64,000 bases of DNA from Phosphoribacter sp037045055 (GTDB taxonomy: Bacteria > Actinomycetota > Actinomycetes > Actinomycetales > Dermatophilaceae). The position numbers were made by a program, and so were the translations under genes. Below the pieces are notes generated by a model. It saw only the letters and a program-made list of their open reading frames with translations, ran no database searches and was not told the DNA's origin. Location: the NCBI GenBank assembly GCA_037045055.1, contig JBAOHJ010000003.1, positions 434,001-498,000 of the forward strand, read 5' to 3'. The first letter of the stretch is position 1, and every line of letters starts with the position of its first letter. Shown here piece after piece: positions 44,300 to 53,044 of this stretch.

Positions 44300-44746
44300 T
44301 CACTTGACCGTCGACTCGTCGAAGCAGAGGGTGAACTTCTCGGTGGCCTGCTCGGTGGCGCCGGCCTTGAGGGTGCTCACCTCGACCTTCTGGACCCAGA
44401 CGTTCTTGAACTCCAGGGTCTTGATCGTCGAGCCCTTGAAGTCGGTGATCTCCACCGCGGCGGTCTTGCGGGCGCCGGCGACGTCGCCCTCCATGACGGT
44501 CTTGAGCCAGTCGGTGATCGACTTGCTGTCGGTGAGGCCACGGGTGACGGTGATCTGACCGGACTTGGGTCGGCCGATGAGGTTGCGCACGACGTACTTG
44601 CCGTCCTTGGTCTGCTGCTTCATCTCGATCTTGTCCACCTCGGAGGTGAGGCCGGAGACCTCGATCACCTTGGGGACCTCGATGCCGTCGAGGACGAACC
44701 GGAAGCCGTTGGCGGCGGCGGAGTCGAGCGGGTCGGCGAGGGGCAT
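44300..44746 (-). CDS. Inner tube protein (T4 gp19-like)
   Basis: 148 residues. NGFRFVLDGIEVPKVIEVSG, KQQTKDGKYVVRNLIGRPKSG and ITVTRGLTDSKSITDWLK identify the stacked-ring tube protein of eCIS and phage tails. Directly downstream of the sheath gene (20 bp). Confidence 0.95.
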   Translation of the reverse strand: MPLADPLDSAAANGFRFVLDGIEVPKVIEVSGLTSEVDKIEMKQQTKDGKYVVRNLIGRPKSGQITVTRGLTDSKSITDWLKTVMEGDVAGARKTAAVEITDFKGSTIKTLEFKNVWVQKVEVSTLKAGATEQATEKFTLCFDESTVK

Positions 44747-44766
44747 GGGTCACTCTCCTTTCGGGG

Positions 44767-46344
44767 TCACTCGTTGACGAGGCTGACGCCGCCCGAGAAC
44801 TGCGACAGCTGGAAGATGACGAACTCGGCGGGCTTGACCGGGGCCACCCCGACCTGGCAGACCACCTGACCGGCGTCGATCCCCTCGGCGGGGTTGGTCT
44901 CGTCGTCGCACTTGACGAAGAACGCCTCGTCCGGGGTGAGCCCGAACAGCGCCCCCTTGCGCCACTCGTTGATGAGGAACGCGCTGACGGTGCGGCTGAT
45001 CCGCGACCACAGGGCGTGGTCGTTGGGCTCGAACACCACCCACTGGGTGCCCAGCAGGATCGACTCCTCGAGGTAGTTGAACAACCGGCGGACGTTGAGG
45101 TAGCGCCAGGCCGGGTCGCTGGACAGGGTGCGCGCCCCCCAGACCCGCACGCCGCGGCCCGGGAAGGAGCGGATGCAGTTGATGCCGACCGGGTTGAGCA
45201 GGTCGTGCTCGGCCTTGGTGATCTGGGTCTGCAGGCTGATGGCGCCACGGACGACTTCGTTGGCCGGTGCCTTGTGCACCCCGCGGGTGTCGTCGTTGCG
45301 GGCCCAGATGCCGGCCACGTGGCCGCTGGGTGGGACGTGGATGTTCGTGCCGCTGGCCGGGTCGAACACCTTGACGTAGGGCCAGTAGAGCGTCGCGAAC
45401 TTGGAGTCGTAGGCCGCCTCCTGCACCCGCCACTTGTGGATCTGCTGGGGGTTCAGCCCGGGCGGCGGGTCCAGGATCGCCACCCGGTCGCCCATGAGCT
45501 CGCAGTGCGTGACGATGCCCAGCTGCACGGCCTTGAAGGTCTCCAGGTCGATGGCGCCCTGCTCGAGGGCGGCGACGAGGTCGGGGACGGCCACCATGGT
45601 GACCTCGTCGATGGCCTCCAGCCCGCTGAACCCGGTGCGCTTGGCGACGTCGCCGACGTAGTCGTCGGCGCCCAGGTCGCTGGGCGGTGGGGCCGGCGCC
45701 GGGGCTTCGGGGGCGACCAGGTCGGTGCCGCCGCGGGCCACCTTGACCAGGGCGGCATCCGGGGCGGTGGCCTCGATCCTGACGACCTTGGACGCCGCGG
45801 TCCGGGTGACCACGTAGGCGTCGCCCTCCTTGGTGGAGACGTTGTCGTAGTTCTCGGCGACCTTGCCGTCGACGACGACATTGAGGGTGAACAGGTCCTC
45901 GGGCACGTTCTCGCCCTGGGCGTCGAACACCTCGATCTTGACGTGCTTGCCCCGGGCCTGGGGCTGTGCGGTGACGGTGAAGCCGCCCAGGGCCGCAGTG
46001 GCCGGCCCCGCGGCGACCGCCTTGGGGTCGGCCTTGCCGCCCGCGGCGACCGCGGCCGGGCCGGAGCCGTTGCTGCCGGGGGCGCCGCCGATGCGCACGA
46101 TGAAGCAGTTGCTCCCGCCGTTCTGCATGTAGCCGTACACGGCGTGGGCGAGGTAGGTGCCGGGCATGAAGTCGCCGAACGTCTCGGCGAACTGCGTCCA
46201 GTTCGACACCAGGGTGGGCTCGTGCATGGGCCCCTTCTCGGCGAGACCGACGAAGGCGGCGACCGCGGTCCCGACCCCTTCGATGGGCCGGCTGCCGGCC
46301 TCGACCTCCTCGACGTACACACCGGGCGAGAGATAGTTCGGCAT
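44767..46344 (-). CDS. Contractile tail sheath protein
   Basis: 525 residues from ATG 46344 (GAGGAGG 6 nt upstream). N-terminal MPNYLSPGVYVEEVEAGSRP and AAFVGLAEKGP, surface insertion about 120-250, and C-terminal ALWSRISRTVSAFLINEW and VFVKCDDETNP-type linker with GVAPVKPAEFVIFQLSQ: a full-length sheath. It contracts to drive the tube. First gene of a transcription unit with a likely operator 98 nt upstream. Confidence 0.96.
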   Translation of the reverse strand: MPNYLSPGVYVEEVEAGSRPIEGVGTAVAAFVGLAEKGPMHEPTLVSNWTQFAETFGDFMPGTYLAHAVYGYMQNGGSNCFIVRIGGAPGSNGSGPAAVAAGGKADPKAVAAGPATAALGGFTVTAQPQARGKHVKIEVFDAQGENVPEDLFTLNVVVDGKVAENYDNVSTKEGDAYVVTRTAASKVVRIEATAPDAALVKVARGGTDLVAPEAPAPAPPPSDLGADDYVGDVAKRTGFSGLEAIDEVTMVAVPDLVAALEQGAIDLETFKAVQLGIVTHCELMGDRVAILDPPPGLNPQQIHKWRVQEAAYDSKFATLYWPYVKVFDPASGTNIHVPPSGHVAGIWARNDDTRGVHKAPANEVVRGAISLQTQITKAEHDLLNPVGINCIRSFPGRGVRVWGARTLSSDPAWRYLNVRRLFNYLEESILLGTQWVVFEPNDHALWSRISRTVSAFLINEWRKGALFGLTPDEAFFVKCDDETNPAEGIDAGQVVCQVGVAPVKPAEFVIFQLSQFSGGVSLVNE

Positions 46345-46442
46345 ACCGCCTCCTCGGGAGAGTCATCTCGACGTCTCTCACCCTCGCCCCGCGCCGGTAT
46401 GCCGGGTACGTCCGAGCGGTCGTCAGGTCGGGTATGCCGCTC

Positions 46443-46470
46443 TGCCCGAACGGGCAACGCGGGGGCAACG
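46443..46470 (-). promoter_or_regulatory. Predicted CIS operator upstream of the sheath gene
   Basis: Lies in the 154-bp gap before the sheath gene. TGCCCG-AA-CGGGCA at 46443-46456 is a perfect dyad; CGTTGCCC (reading toward the gene) occurs twice, at 46452-46459 and 46463-46470, 11 bp apart, about one helical turn. The dyad with flanks matches 17 of 20 bases of the element upstream of the DUF4157 gene. Confidence 0.6.
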
Positions 46471-46498
46471 CGGCACGCAGAACGGGCCTGGCCACCCG

Positions 46499-49400
46499 TC
46501 ACGTCTTCTTCTTGTCCCTGATGACGGCCGAGGTGAGCGAGCCCAGGTCCGCGGCGGTGATCCCGACCCGGGCCATCGCGAAGCTGATGCCCTGCCCGGT
46601 TATCGTCCCCGTCGCCTTCCCGGCCGAGGTGTCCTTGGGCAGCACGCCGACGACCGGAGTGGCCGTCACCGCGACGTTGACCACCCTCCTGGAGACCCGG
46701 TCGATCTTGATGCTGGAGCCGAGCACGCGCTCGACCGTCTTGACGGCTTGCCCGGGCTCCTGCTGCTGGTACTTCGCCTTCATCCGCCGGGTGATCAGCC
46801 CCTTGTACTGGGTGCGCACGATGGGGCGGTACTTGGCGTTGTGGTCGCGCTCCTGCTGCGGGGTCGGCTCGCCCCCGTGCGGGGTCGTGAGCGGGAACTT
46901 CGCGGCGAGCAGGTCCTCCTCGATCTCCTTGCGCAGCTCGGCCTTGGTCTGCGCGCTGGCCTGGCTGAGGCGGTCGGTCTCCGCGGCCAGCTTGGCCCTC
47001 GCCTTCTCGCCTGCCTTGGCCTCGAACACCTTGAGGATCTTCACCTGGGGGGTGCCGCCCGCGTCGAGCAGGACGCCGACGATGCCGTCGGTCAGTTGCT
47101 TGCCCGCTTCGTCGGTGATCCGGCGTCCGGGGATGAACTCGGCGGCCGGTTCCTTGGCCTGCGCCTCCTTGGCGTGACGGCTGCCCAGACCTCCGGACAC
47201 GCTCATGAGTTCCTCGAGGATCTGCCCCTTCACCTGATCGCGGCTCGGCGCCCGATCGAACACCCGCTTCACCCCGGCCTGGGTGATCTTCTTGCCCAGG
47301 AGGGCCTTGCCGGCTGCGGTCTCGTGCGCGGTGACCGGCTTTCTGGCCTTCGTTCCCTTCTTCGTCACGGGGTTGACTTCGCCCTCCACCGCCCACCGGC
47401 CACCGTCGGACACGAGGTTGAGCCGCTTGAGTCGGTACCGAAGCCGGATACCGGTCAAGATCGGCGTCAACAGTCTCTCGGCGACGGCCTTGCCGGCGAA
47501 CCGGTTCGCGGCGGCGACGGCGGCCGCCACGCCCTTGTCCAGCCTGGCTTGTTTCTGCGCCGGGGTCTCGTCCTCGATGCCGAGCTTCTTCTTGAGCTTC
47601 GCCCCGAGTCGCTTCGCGCCGGCGAGCACCTTCTTACCGAACGTCACCGCCTTGCCGATCACCCAGTCGACGACTTTCGTCACGGGCTTCTGGATGGTCT
47701 CGATGATCTTCTTGATCTTCTCGGAGATCCCGCCGAGGCCCAACAGCGAGGCAAGGAACCCGATGAGCACCGGCAGCATCTTCGCCAGGGTGTTCTCCAC
47801 CTTCGAGGCCACGGCGCCGACCCCGCCGGCCGCGATCGACTCCACCGAGTCGAGCACCGCGTCGACGAACTCCTTGATCTGGGCGGCCTTCTCGACGAAG
47901 AACATGACGACGTCGTAGATCATCTTGCAGGCCTTGATGAACGCCCCCGCAGGGTTGAGCATCGAGATGAGCCAGGTGATGCCGGCCTTGACGATCTGGG
48001 TGACGACCATCTCCTTGACCTGCGACATCACCATCTCCTTGATGTCGCCGACCTTCTCCAGCACCCATGTCCAGAGCCCGCCGAGCCCCTGGGTCACCAG
48101 GATCTTGACGACGTCGACACCCTTCTCCACCAACGCCATCGCCGGTTCGCCGATCTTCGCGACGATCCGGGCCCGCACCCGCTGCCAGGTGAGCCCGAGG
48201 ATCGACAGGACGAGCTGGACGATGCCCTTGAGGTCGAACTTCTCGGGCAGCTCGATCCCGCCCTCGGCCAAGGCGCCGAACAGCCAGGCCTGCAGACCCT
48301 TCTTCAGGTGCGTCCAGATGTTCGTCGCGAAGTTCTGGATGCCGCCCTTGACCGCTTTGACGAAGTTGCCGAGGAAGGCGATGGGGTCCTTGATGATCTT
48401 CTCGATCGCCCCGGCAGCCCTGGCCAGGACACCCAACAACATGTCCTTGAGCTTCAGGACCGTCTCGATGGCGCCGCCGATGGCCTCCTTGGCCCGGTCC
48501 CACAGGCCCTTGTTCTCGTCCTGGGCCTTGGTGATCTCCGCGTCCACGGCCGTGCGGGCCTCGACGTACTTGGCCGCCAGGTCCTGCACCAGGGCGTCCC
48601 TCTTGGCGTCGACCTCGCCCTCGAGCTGCTCGAACTGCCCCTGCATGGCCGTTGCCGCGTTGTTGGCCACTGACCGTAAGTCACGCGGCTGCTTCGCGAC
48701 GAACGCCTTGATCTCGTTGCGGCCCTGGGCGATCCGGTCCTTGGCGCGCCCGAGCTCGGCCCCGATGAGGTCGGCGACCGAGGAGATCACTCCTTCCATG
48801 CGGGCCTCGTAGGCAGCCTTGGCGCGGACGAAGATCTGGTTGGCCTCCGCGGGTAGTGACGTGAGCTTGTCGGCGACCCACCGCGCCGCACCGGACACCC
48901 CGGCATACCGTGCGTCCTTGTACGCCCGCATCTCCCTGGTGTGCTGGGCGGTGAACGCCTCGCGGGCCTGGCGTTCCCCCGACTCGAACGCCGAGCTCAC
49001 CTTGCCGTCGAGCGCGCCGAGTATGCCGGTGACGTCGGTCTTCGTCGCGTCGAAGATCGACTGGATCCTCGCGGTGATCTCGGCCCGGGCGAGCTCGTCC
49101 TTCGTCTTCGCGGCGCCCTTGCCGGCGGCGGTCCGCTGGGACCCGGCGGCTTTCGCGGCGGCGAGGCCGGCCAGCCCGGTGGTGCCGAGCCCGGTCGCGC
49201 CGAGCTTGGCGTCGGCGAGGGTCGCCGTTTCCGCCGACCGGACGGCTCCCGGAGCGGTCTGCGAATGCGCCTCTCCTTCTTTCTTCGCGGCGAGGGCGTC
49301 GGTGAACTCGGGCTCGTTGCTCTTGGCGAGCTGTTCCTCGGTGACGCCCGCGTCGGCCATCTTCTGGTCGGTCTGCGCCTTGCCGGCCGTGAAGTCGGTC

Positions 49401-50080
49401 TGCTCGGGCGGGGCGGGCGCCGGCATCCCCGACCCGGCGTCCACCGAGCCCAGCGCTGGTGTGGGCTCCGAGGCCAGAGGCGTCACCGGCTTGTCCTTTG
49501 CGGCGCCGAGGTCCGGGGCGGCTGCGGTCTTGTGCTCGATGTCCTCGGCCGAGCGGGCCTTGCCTTCGCCTACCTTCCCGGCAACCTGTCCTTTGACGGC
49601 ATCGGCCTTGCCCGAGGACCCGAAGGAGTCCGCCTCGTCGAGGTTCTTGGGTGCTTGCGCGGCGATGGCCGCCTTGACGGCGGCGATGAAACCGGCCTTG
49701 TCGAAACCGGCCGGCTTGGCCGCTCCCATCTGCTCGGCCTGGGCGGCTTGGGCCTGGGCGAGCTTGTCCCCGGGCGGAGCGAGGGCGGCCTTCTGCGCCT
49801 TGGCGGTCTCGGCTCGAGCGGACTGGTGCGCCTTGGCCTTCGTGGACTTCGCGCCGACCTGGCCGGCGAGGGCGGCGAACCGGGGGTCGGCCCGGGGGGA
49901 GATCGGGGCGGGGCGCGGCGGGGCATCGGCCCGCAAGCGCTGCAGGTGGGCGGTCACCGCCGCGTTGCCGGCACGGCGCTGCAGCGTCAGCAGCGACAGA
50001 TCGGGCACCTTCGCGCGTCCCGCCGCGCGGCGGAGCTCATGGGCAGGAGCTTGCCCATGAGCTAGGTGCGTTCGCTCCAC
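46499..50080 (-). CDS. Large CIS cargo or tape-measure-related protein
   Basis: 1193 residues from GTG 50080 (GGGGGGA 4 nt upstream). N-terminus carries LLTLQRRAGNAAVTAHLQR (30-48), the LQRxxGN motif seen in eCIS-associated toxins and shared with the DUF4157 protein here. An Ala-rich, helical region follows, then hydrophobic, amphipathic segments in the middle (GIVQLVLSILGLTW, VLIGFLASLLGLGGI), as in tape-measure proteins, and a basic soluble C-terminal domain (RLRYRLKRLNLVSDGGRW, KPVTAHETAAGKALLG, RITDEAGKQLTDGIVGVLLD) of unknown fold that could be the effector. Base usage is somewhat less G+C-extreme than neighbours. Confidence 0.78.
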   Translation of the reverse strand: MERTHLAHGQAPAHELRRAAGRAKVPDLSLLTLQRRAGNAAVTAHLQRLRADAPPRPAPISPRADPRFAALAGQVGAKSTKAKAHQSARAETAKAQKAALAPPGDKLAQAQAAQAEQMGAAKPAGFDKAGFIAAVKAAIAAQAPKNLDEADSFGSSGKADAVKGQVAGKVGEGKARSAEDIEHKTAAAPDLGAAKDKPVTPLASEPTPALGSVDAGSGMPAPAPPEQTDFTAGKAQTDQKMADAGVTEEQLAKSNEPEFTDALAAKKEGEAHSQTAPGAVRSAETATLADAKLGATGLGTTGLAGLAAAKAAGSQRTAAGKGAAKTKDELARAEITARIQSIFDATKTDVTGILGALDGKVSSAFESGERQAREAFTAQHTREMRAYKDARYAGVSGAARWVADKLTSLPAEANQIFVRAKAAYEARMEGVISSVADLIGAELGRAKDRIAQGRNEIKAFVAKQPRDLRSVANNAATAMQGQFEQLEGEVDAKRDALVQDLAAKYVEARTAVDAEITKAQDENKGLWDRAKEAIGGAIETVLKLKDMLLGVLARAAGAIEKIIKDPIAFLGNFVKAVKGGIQNFATNIWTHLKKGLQAWLFGALAEGGIELPEKFDLKGIVQLVLSILGLTWQRVRARIVAKIGEPAMALVEKGVDVVKILVTQGLGGLWTWVLEKVGDIKEMVMSQVKEMVVTQIVKAGITWLISMLNPAGAFIKACKMIYDVVMFFVEKAAQIKEFVDAVLDSVESIAAGGVGAVASKVENTLAKMLPVLIGFLASLLGLGGISEKIKKIIETIQKPVTKVVDWVIGKAVTFGKKVLAGAKRLGAKLKKKLGIEDETPAQKQARLDKGVAAAVAAANRFAGKAVAERLLTPILTGIRLRYRLKRLNLVSDGGRWAVEGEVNPVTKKGTKARKPVTAHETAAGKALLGKKITQAGVKRVFDRAPSRDQVKGQILEELMSVSGGLGSRHAKEAQAKEPAAEFIPGRRITDEAGKQLTDGIVGVLLDAGGTPQVKILKVFEAKAGEKARAKLAAETDRLSQASAQTKAELRKEIEEDLLAAKFPLTTPHGGEPTPQQERDHNAKYRPIVRTQYKGLITRRMKAKYQQQEPGQAVKTVERVLGSSIKIDRVSRRVVNVAVTATPVVGVLPKDTSAGKATGTITGQGISFAMARVGITAADLGSLTSAVIRDKKKT
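50034..50063 (-). promoter_or_regulatory. Perfect 12-bp mRNA hairpin at the 5' end of the cargo gene
   Basis: AGCTCATGGGCA (50034-50045) pairs perfectly with TGCCCATGAGCT (50052-50063) around a 6-nt loop. In the mRNA it starts 17 nt after the start codon, inside the coding sequence for AHGQAPAHEL. It could slow initiation or act as a regulatory structure. Confidence 0.6.
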
Positions 50081-50121
50081 AACATCCCCCCGGCGGGTCG
50101 GGACGGCGGGCCCGGGCCGGG

Positions 50122-50904
50122 TCAGGCCGGGGCCTCGTCCTCCTCCTCGCCCTCGCGCTGGACGGCCGCGCCGGGCTCGAAGCTGCCCTGGACCGCTTCC
50201 TCCTCCACCTCGCCCTCGCGCTGGACAGCCGCGCCGCTATCGACGTGCCCCTGCAGCGACGCGTCCTCGTGGCGTTGGACGGAGCCGGGGGATGTGCGCT
50301 GTGCCGACCCAACGGCGACGCCGATGGGCGACGGCATACCGACGATGCGGTCGGCGTTCGCCGAAGCCTCGCGCTCGAAACGGTCACCCGGATCGCTGAC
50401 CTGGTAGCCCTGCCCCGTCGGCGTCCCGTCGACCGGGCCCGAGCGCTGTTGCACGACGTGGGTGAGCTCGTGGGCCAGCATGGTCCGCCCGCCCGCGGAC
50501 TGCGGGTCGAACATCCCGCGCTGGAACACGATGTTCGACCCGGCGGTGTAGGCATGCGCGTGGACGGACTTCGCGGAGACGTGCGCGTCGTCGCCGGTGT
50601 GCACCCGCACGTCGGAGAAGTCCGTGCCGAACCGTGCCTCCATGTCGGCCCGCACCGGCTCGGCCAGCGGGGAACCCCCCTGAGTGAGCACCGACCCCAC
50701 GGGTGTGTCCTGCTCGGTCGCCAGCCGCTGGACCACGTCGTTGCCCACGACGCGTTGCATCCGCAGCATCCCCTCGGCGCCCAACACGTCCGCTCGTCCG
50801 GCGACCGCCGCCTGGTAGTCCACGGCCTCGGGGCGCTCCTCGTCGAGGCGCGACTTCGGTCGGAGCGGATCGCGCTCGGCGGCCGACTGGTCATGGATGT
50901 GCAT
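50122..50904 (-). CDS. DUF4157 (eCIS core domain) protein
   Basis: 260 residues from ATG 50904 (GGGAGGGA 5 nt upstream). The DUF4157 domain (about 70-155) has the metallopeptidase-like HELTH at 145-149 within TMLAHELTHVVQQ. Before it is LRMQRVVGNDVVQRL (47-61), parallel to the cargo N-terminus. The tail holds an acidic duplication (SGAAVQREGEVEEE / PGAAVQREGEEEDE). DUF4157 is a hallmark of eCIS loci and of some cargoes; a role in cargo processing or loading is proposed elsewhere, not proven. Confidence 0.9.
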   Translation of the reverse strand: MHIHDQSAAERDPLRPKSRLDEERPEAVDYQAAVAGRADVLGAEGMLRMQRVVGNDVVQRLATEQDTPVGSVLTQGGSPLAEPVRADMEARFGTDFSDVRVHTGDDAHVSAKSVHAHAYTAGSNIVFQRGMFDPQSAGGRTMLAHELTHVVQQRSGPVDGTPTGQGYQVSDPGDRFEREASANADRIVGMPSPIGVAVGSAQRTSPGSVQRHEDASLQGHVDSGAAVQREGEVEEEAVQGSFEPGAAVQREGEEEDEAPA

Positions 50905-50985
50905 GGCAGTCCCTCCCGTACGACGAGTGCCCTCCACTGTGCGCCCGCGGGGGCGGCTTCGACCAGTCGCCCGGAGCGGCCTTTC

Positions 50986-51012
50986 GGGCAACGATGTCTG
51001 CCCCAAAGGGCA
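50986..51012 (-). promoter_or_regulatory. Predicted CIS operator upstream of the DUF4157 gene
   Basis: TGCCC-CAAA-GGGCA dyad at 50999-51012, and CGTTGCCC (toward the gene) at 50986-50993. The dyad ends 94 nt before the start codon, against 98 nt for the sheath element. Another TGCCC half-site lies at about 50928. Confidence 0.58.
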
Positions 51013-51016
51013 CCGC

Positions 51017-53044
51017 TCAGGCCAGCAGCGAGTGGTAGCGCCCGAACTCCTGCTCGACGCACAGGCGCCCGAGCTTGCGGTACTCCCGCTGGACCGCCAT
51101 GACGACCTGGGCCATCGTCACCGGGCAGCCGGCGTTCGCCGCGAGGTATGCCGCGGTGACCGCCGCCGAGCGGATCGCCCCGCCGGACAGCTCGAAGGCG
51201 TGCGCACAGAAGTCCAGGTCGAGAGTCTCGGACTGGGGCAGCGTCCGCAGCGCCAGCCGCCACAGCGCCAGCCGCTGCGTCGGGTCCGGCATGGGGAAGT
51301 CGACCAGGACGTCGAGGCGGCGGGTGAAGGCCTCGTCGATGTTGGCCCGCAGGTTGGTGGCGAGGATGGCCAGCCCGTCGAAGCTCTCCATCCGCTGCAG
51401 CAGGAAGGCGCTCTCGACGTTGGCGTAACGGTCGTGGGCGTCCTTGACCTCGGAGCGCTTCCCGAACACCGCGTCCGCCTCGTCGAACAGCAGCACGCCG
51501 TTGACACCGGCGGCGGCGTCGAAGATCCGGTCGAGGTTCTTCTCGGTCTCACCGATGTACTTGTCGACCACGGTGGCCAGGTCCACGACGTACAGGTCCA
51601 GACCCAGCTCGCCGGCGACGACCTCGGCGGACATCGTCTTGCCGGTGCCGGAGTCGCCGGCGAACAGCGCCGCGACGCCGAACCCGCGCCCGCCGCCCGG
51701 GCGCATCTGCCACTCCCCGAGCACCCTCTCGCGATGCTGGGCTCGGGCGGCGACCTCCTGCAGGGCGGTCATCGTCGTCAAGGGCAGCGCCAGGTCGGCC
51801 CAGCCCACCCGCGGCTCCACCCGCCGGGCCAGCCGCTGCAGGGCGCTGCCGTTCTCGGCCCGGGCACCGGCCCGCACGTGCTCGCTGGTGAGTCGCCCGT
51901 CCGGGGCGAGCCCCGACTGCAGCCGCGCCGCCTGCGCCGCCCGACCCACCTGGGTGGGGCGCAGCAGGAACTGCGAGGTGGCGAAGCCCGGGTCGAAGTC
52001 GACGCCCGTGTCGCCCAGGGCGCTGCGCCACAACGCCCCCCGCTCGGCAAGTGTGCTCTTGGGCACCTCGACCAGCAGCGGCACCCGGGCCGACCATGCC
52101 GGGTCCCACGAGACGGCACCGGTGAGCAACAGCGGCAGCGGCCGGGCGTCCAACGCCCCGAGGACCTCGGTCCTGGTCCCGCTCTCGGTCACCGGCCCAG
52201 CCACCACGGCGGCACCGGTGAGGCGGGCCTCCCGCGCCACCAGACCGGCGAGGGCCACCGCGTCGGCCCGCCGGCCCAGCTCCTCCAGGTCGACGACGAG
52301 GGGCGGGCGGCCCACCCGGTGCAGCGCGTCGAGGGCCACGAGCAGCCCCGAGCCGGTCGGCGGCTCGCGCAGGTAGACCAGGTCGGCGTCGGTCCCCAGC
52401 ACCGCGGCCAGGGCGCTGCCGTCGCCCCAGGCGACGTCGGGCACCGGCAGCAGGATGCCGTGCAGGGCGGGGTCGGGCGCGTCGAGCCCGACCAGGTGGG
52501 CGCCGACCCGGTCCGGCACCCGCAGGGCCCGACCCGGGAACGGCCGGTCCGGGTCGTCGACGACGAGCAGCCCGTCGCGGATCAACGACCCCCTGGTGAG
52601 CAGGTCGCGCGCCAGCGGCGACGCGAGCGGCATACCGCACAGGGCCAGCGCCACCGCCACCGACGGGCGACGGCGGGTGACGTCGTCGTTGAGGTAGCCG
52701 AACAGCTGCTCGAACCGGGGGTCCAGGTCGCAGGCCAGGGCCACCAGCAGCAGGTCCACCTCGAGGGGGCTGAGCCCGCAGGTGCCGATCAGCCGGGCGA
52801 TCCGCGCACCGCCATCGCCCGGCTCGGCGGCGCCGACCCCGGGCAGTTGCTCGACGGCCCGCAGGAGGGCCTCCGACTCCGACTCCAGGACCCGGTCGAC
52901 CGCTTCGTCGCTCAGGTACAGCCCGCGGAACGGGTCGTCCGGTGTCGGGTCGCCCGCCCGCCGGGTCGCGACCAGGCCGCGGATCCGCTCCTCGACCCGG
53001 CCCAGTCGAGCGAGCAGATCCCCGAGGTCCGGCACGGCGCTCAC
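51017..53044 (-). CDS. AAA+ ATPase of the CIS locus
   Basis: 675 residues from GTG 53044, overlapping the DUF4255 stop by GTGA. N-terminal half (about 1-400) is a degenerate ATPase-like region; the C-terminal half has Walker A FAGDSGTGKTMSAEVVAGEL, Walker B VLLFDEADAVFGKRSE, sensor LATNLRANIDEAFTRRLD. All eCIS types encode such an ATPase, likely used in assembly or cargo loading. ClpV is a different family. Confidence 0.93.
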   Translation of the reverse strand: MSAVPDLGDLLARLGRVEERIRGLVATRRAGDPTPDDPFRGLYLSDEAVDRVLESESEALLRAVEQLPGVGAAEPGDGGARIARLIGTCGLSPLEVDLLLVALACDLDPRFEQLFGYLNDDVTRRRPSVAVALALCGMPLASPLARDLLTRGSLIRDGLLVVDDPDRPFPGRALRVPDRVGAHLVGLDAPDPALHGILLPVPDVAWGDGSALAAVLGTDADLVYLREPPTGSGLLVALDALHRVGRPPLVVDLEELGRRADAVALAGLVAREARLTGAAVVAGPVTESGTRTEVLGALDARPLPLLLTGAVSWDPAWSARVPLLVEVPKSTLAERGALWRSALGDTGVDFDPGFATSQFLLRPTQVGRAAQAARLQSGLAPDGRLTSEHVRAGARAENGSALQRLARRVEPRVGWADLALPLTTMTALQEVAARAQHRERVLGEWQMRPGGGRGFGVAALFAGDSGTGKTMSAEVVAGELGLDLYVVDLATVVDKYIGETEKNLDRIFDAAAGVNGVLLFDEADAVFGKRSEVKDAHDRYANVESAFLLQRMESFDGLAILATNLRANIDEAFTRRLDVLVDFPMPDPTQRLALWRLALRTLPQSETLDLDFCAHAFELSGGAIRSAAVTAAYLAANAGCPVTMAQVVMAVQREYRKLGRLCVEQEFGRYHSLLA

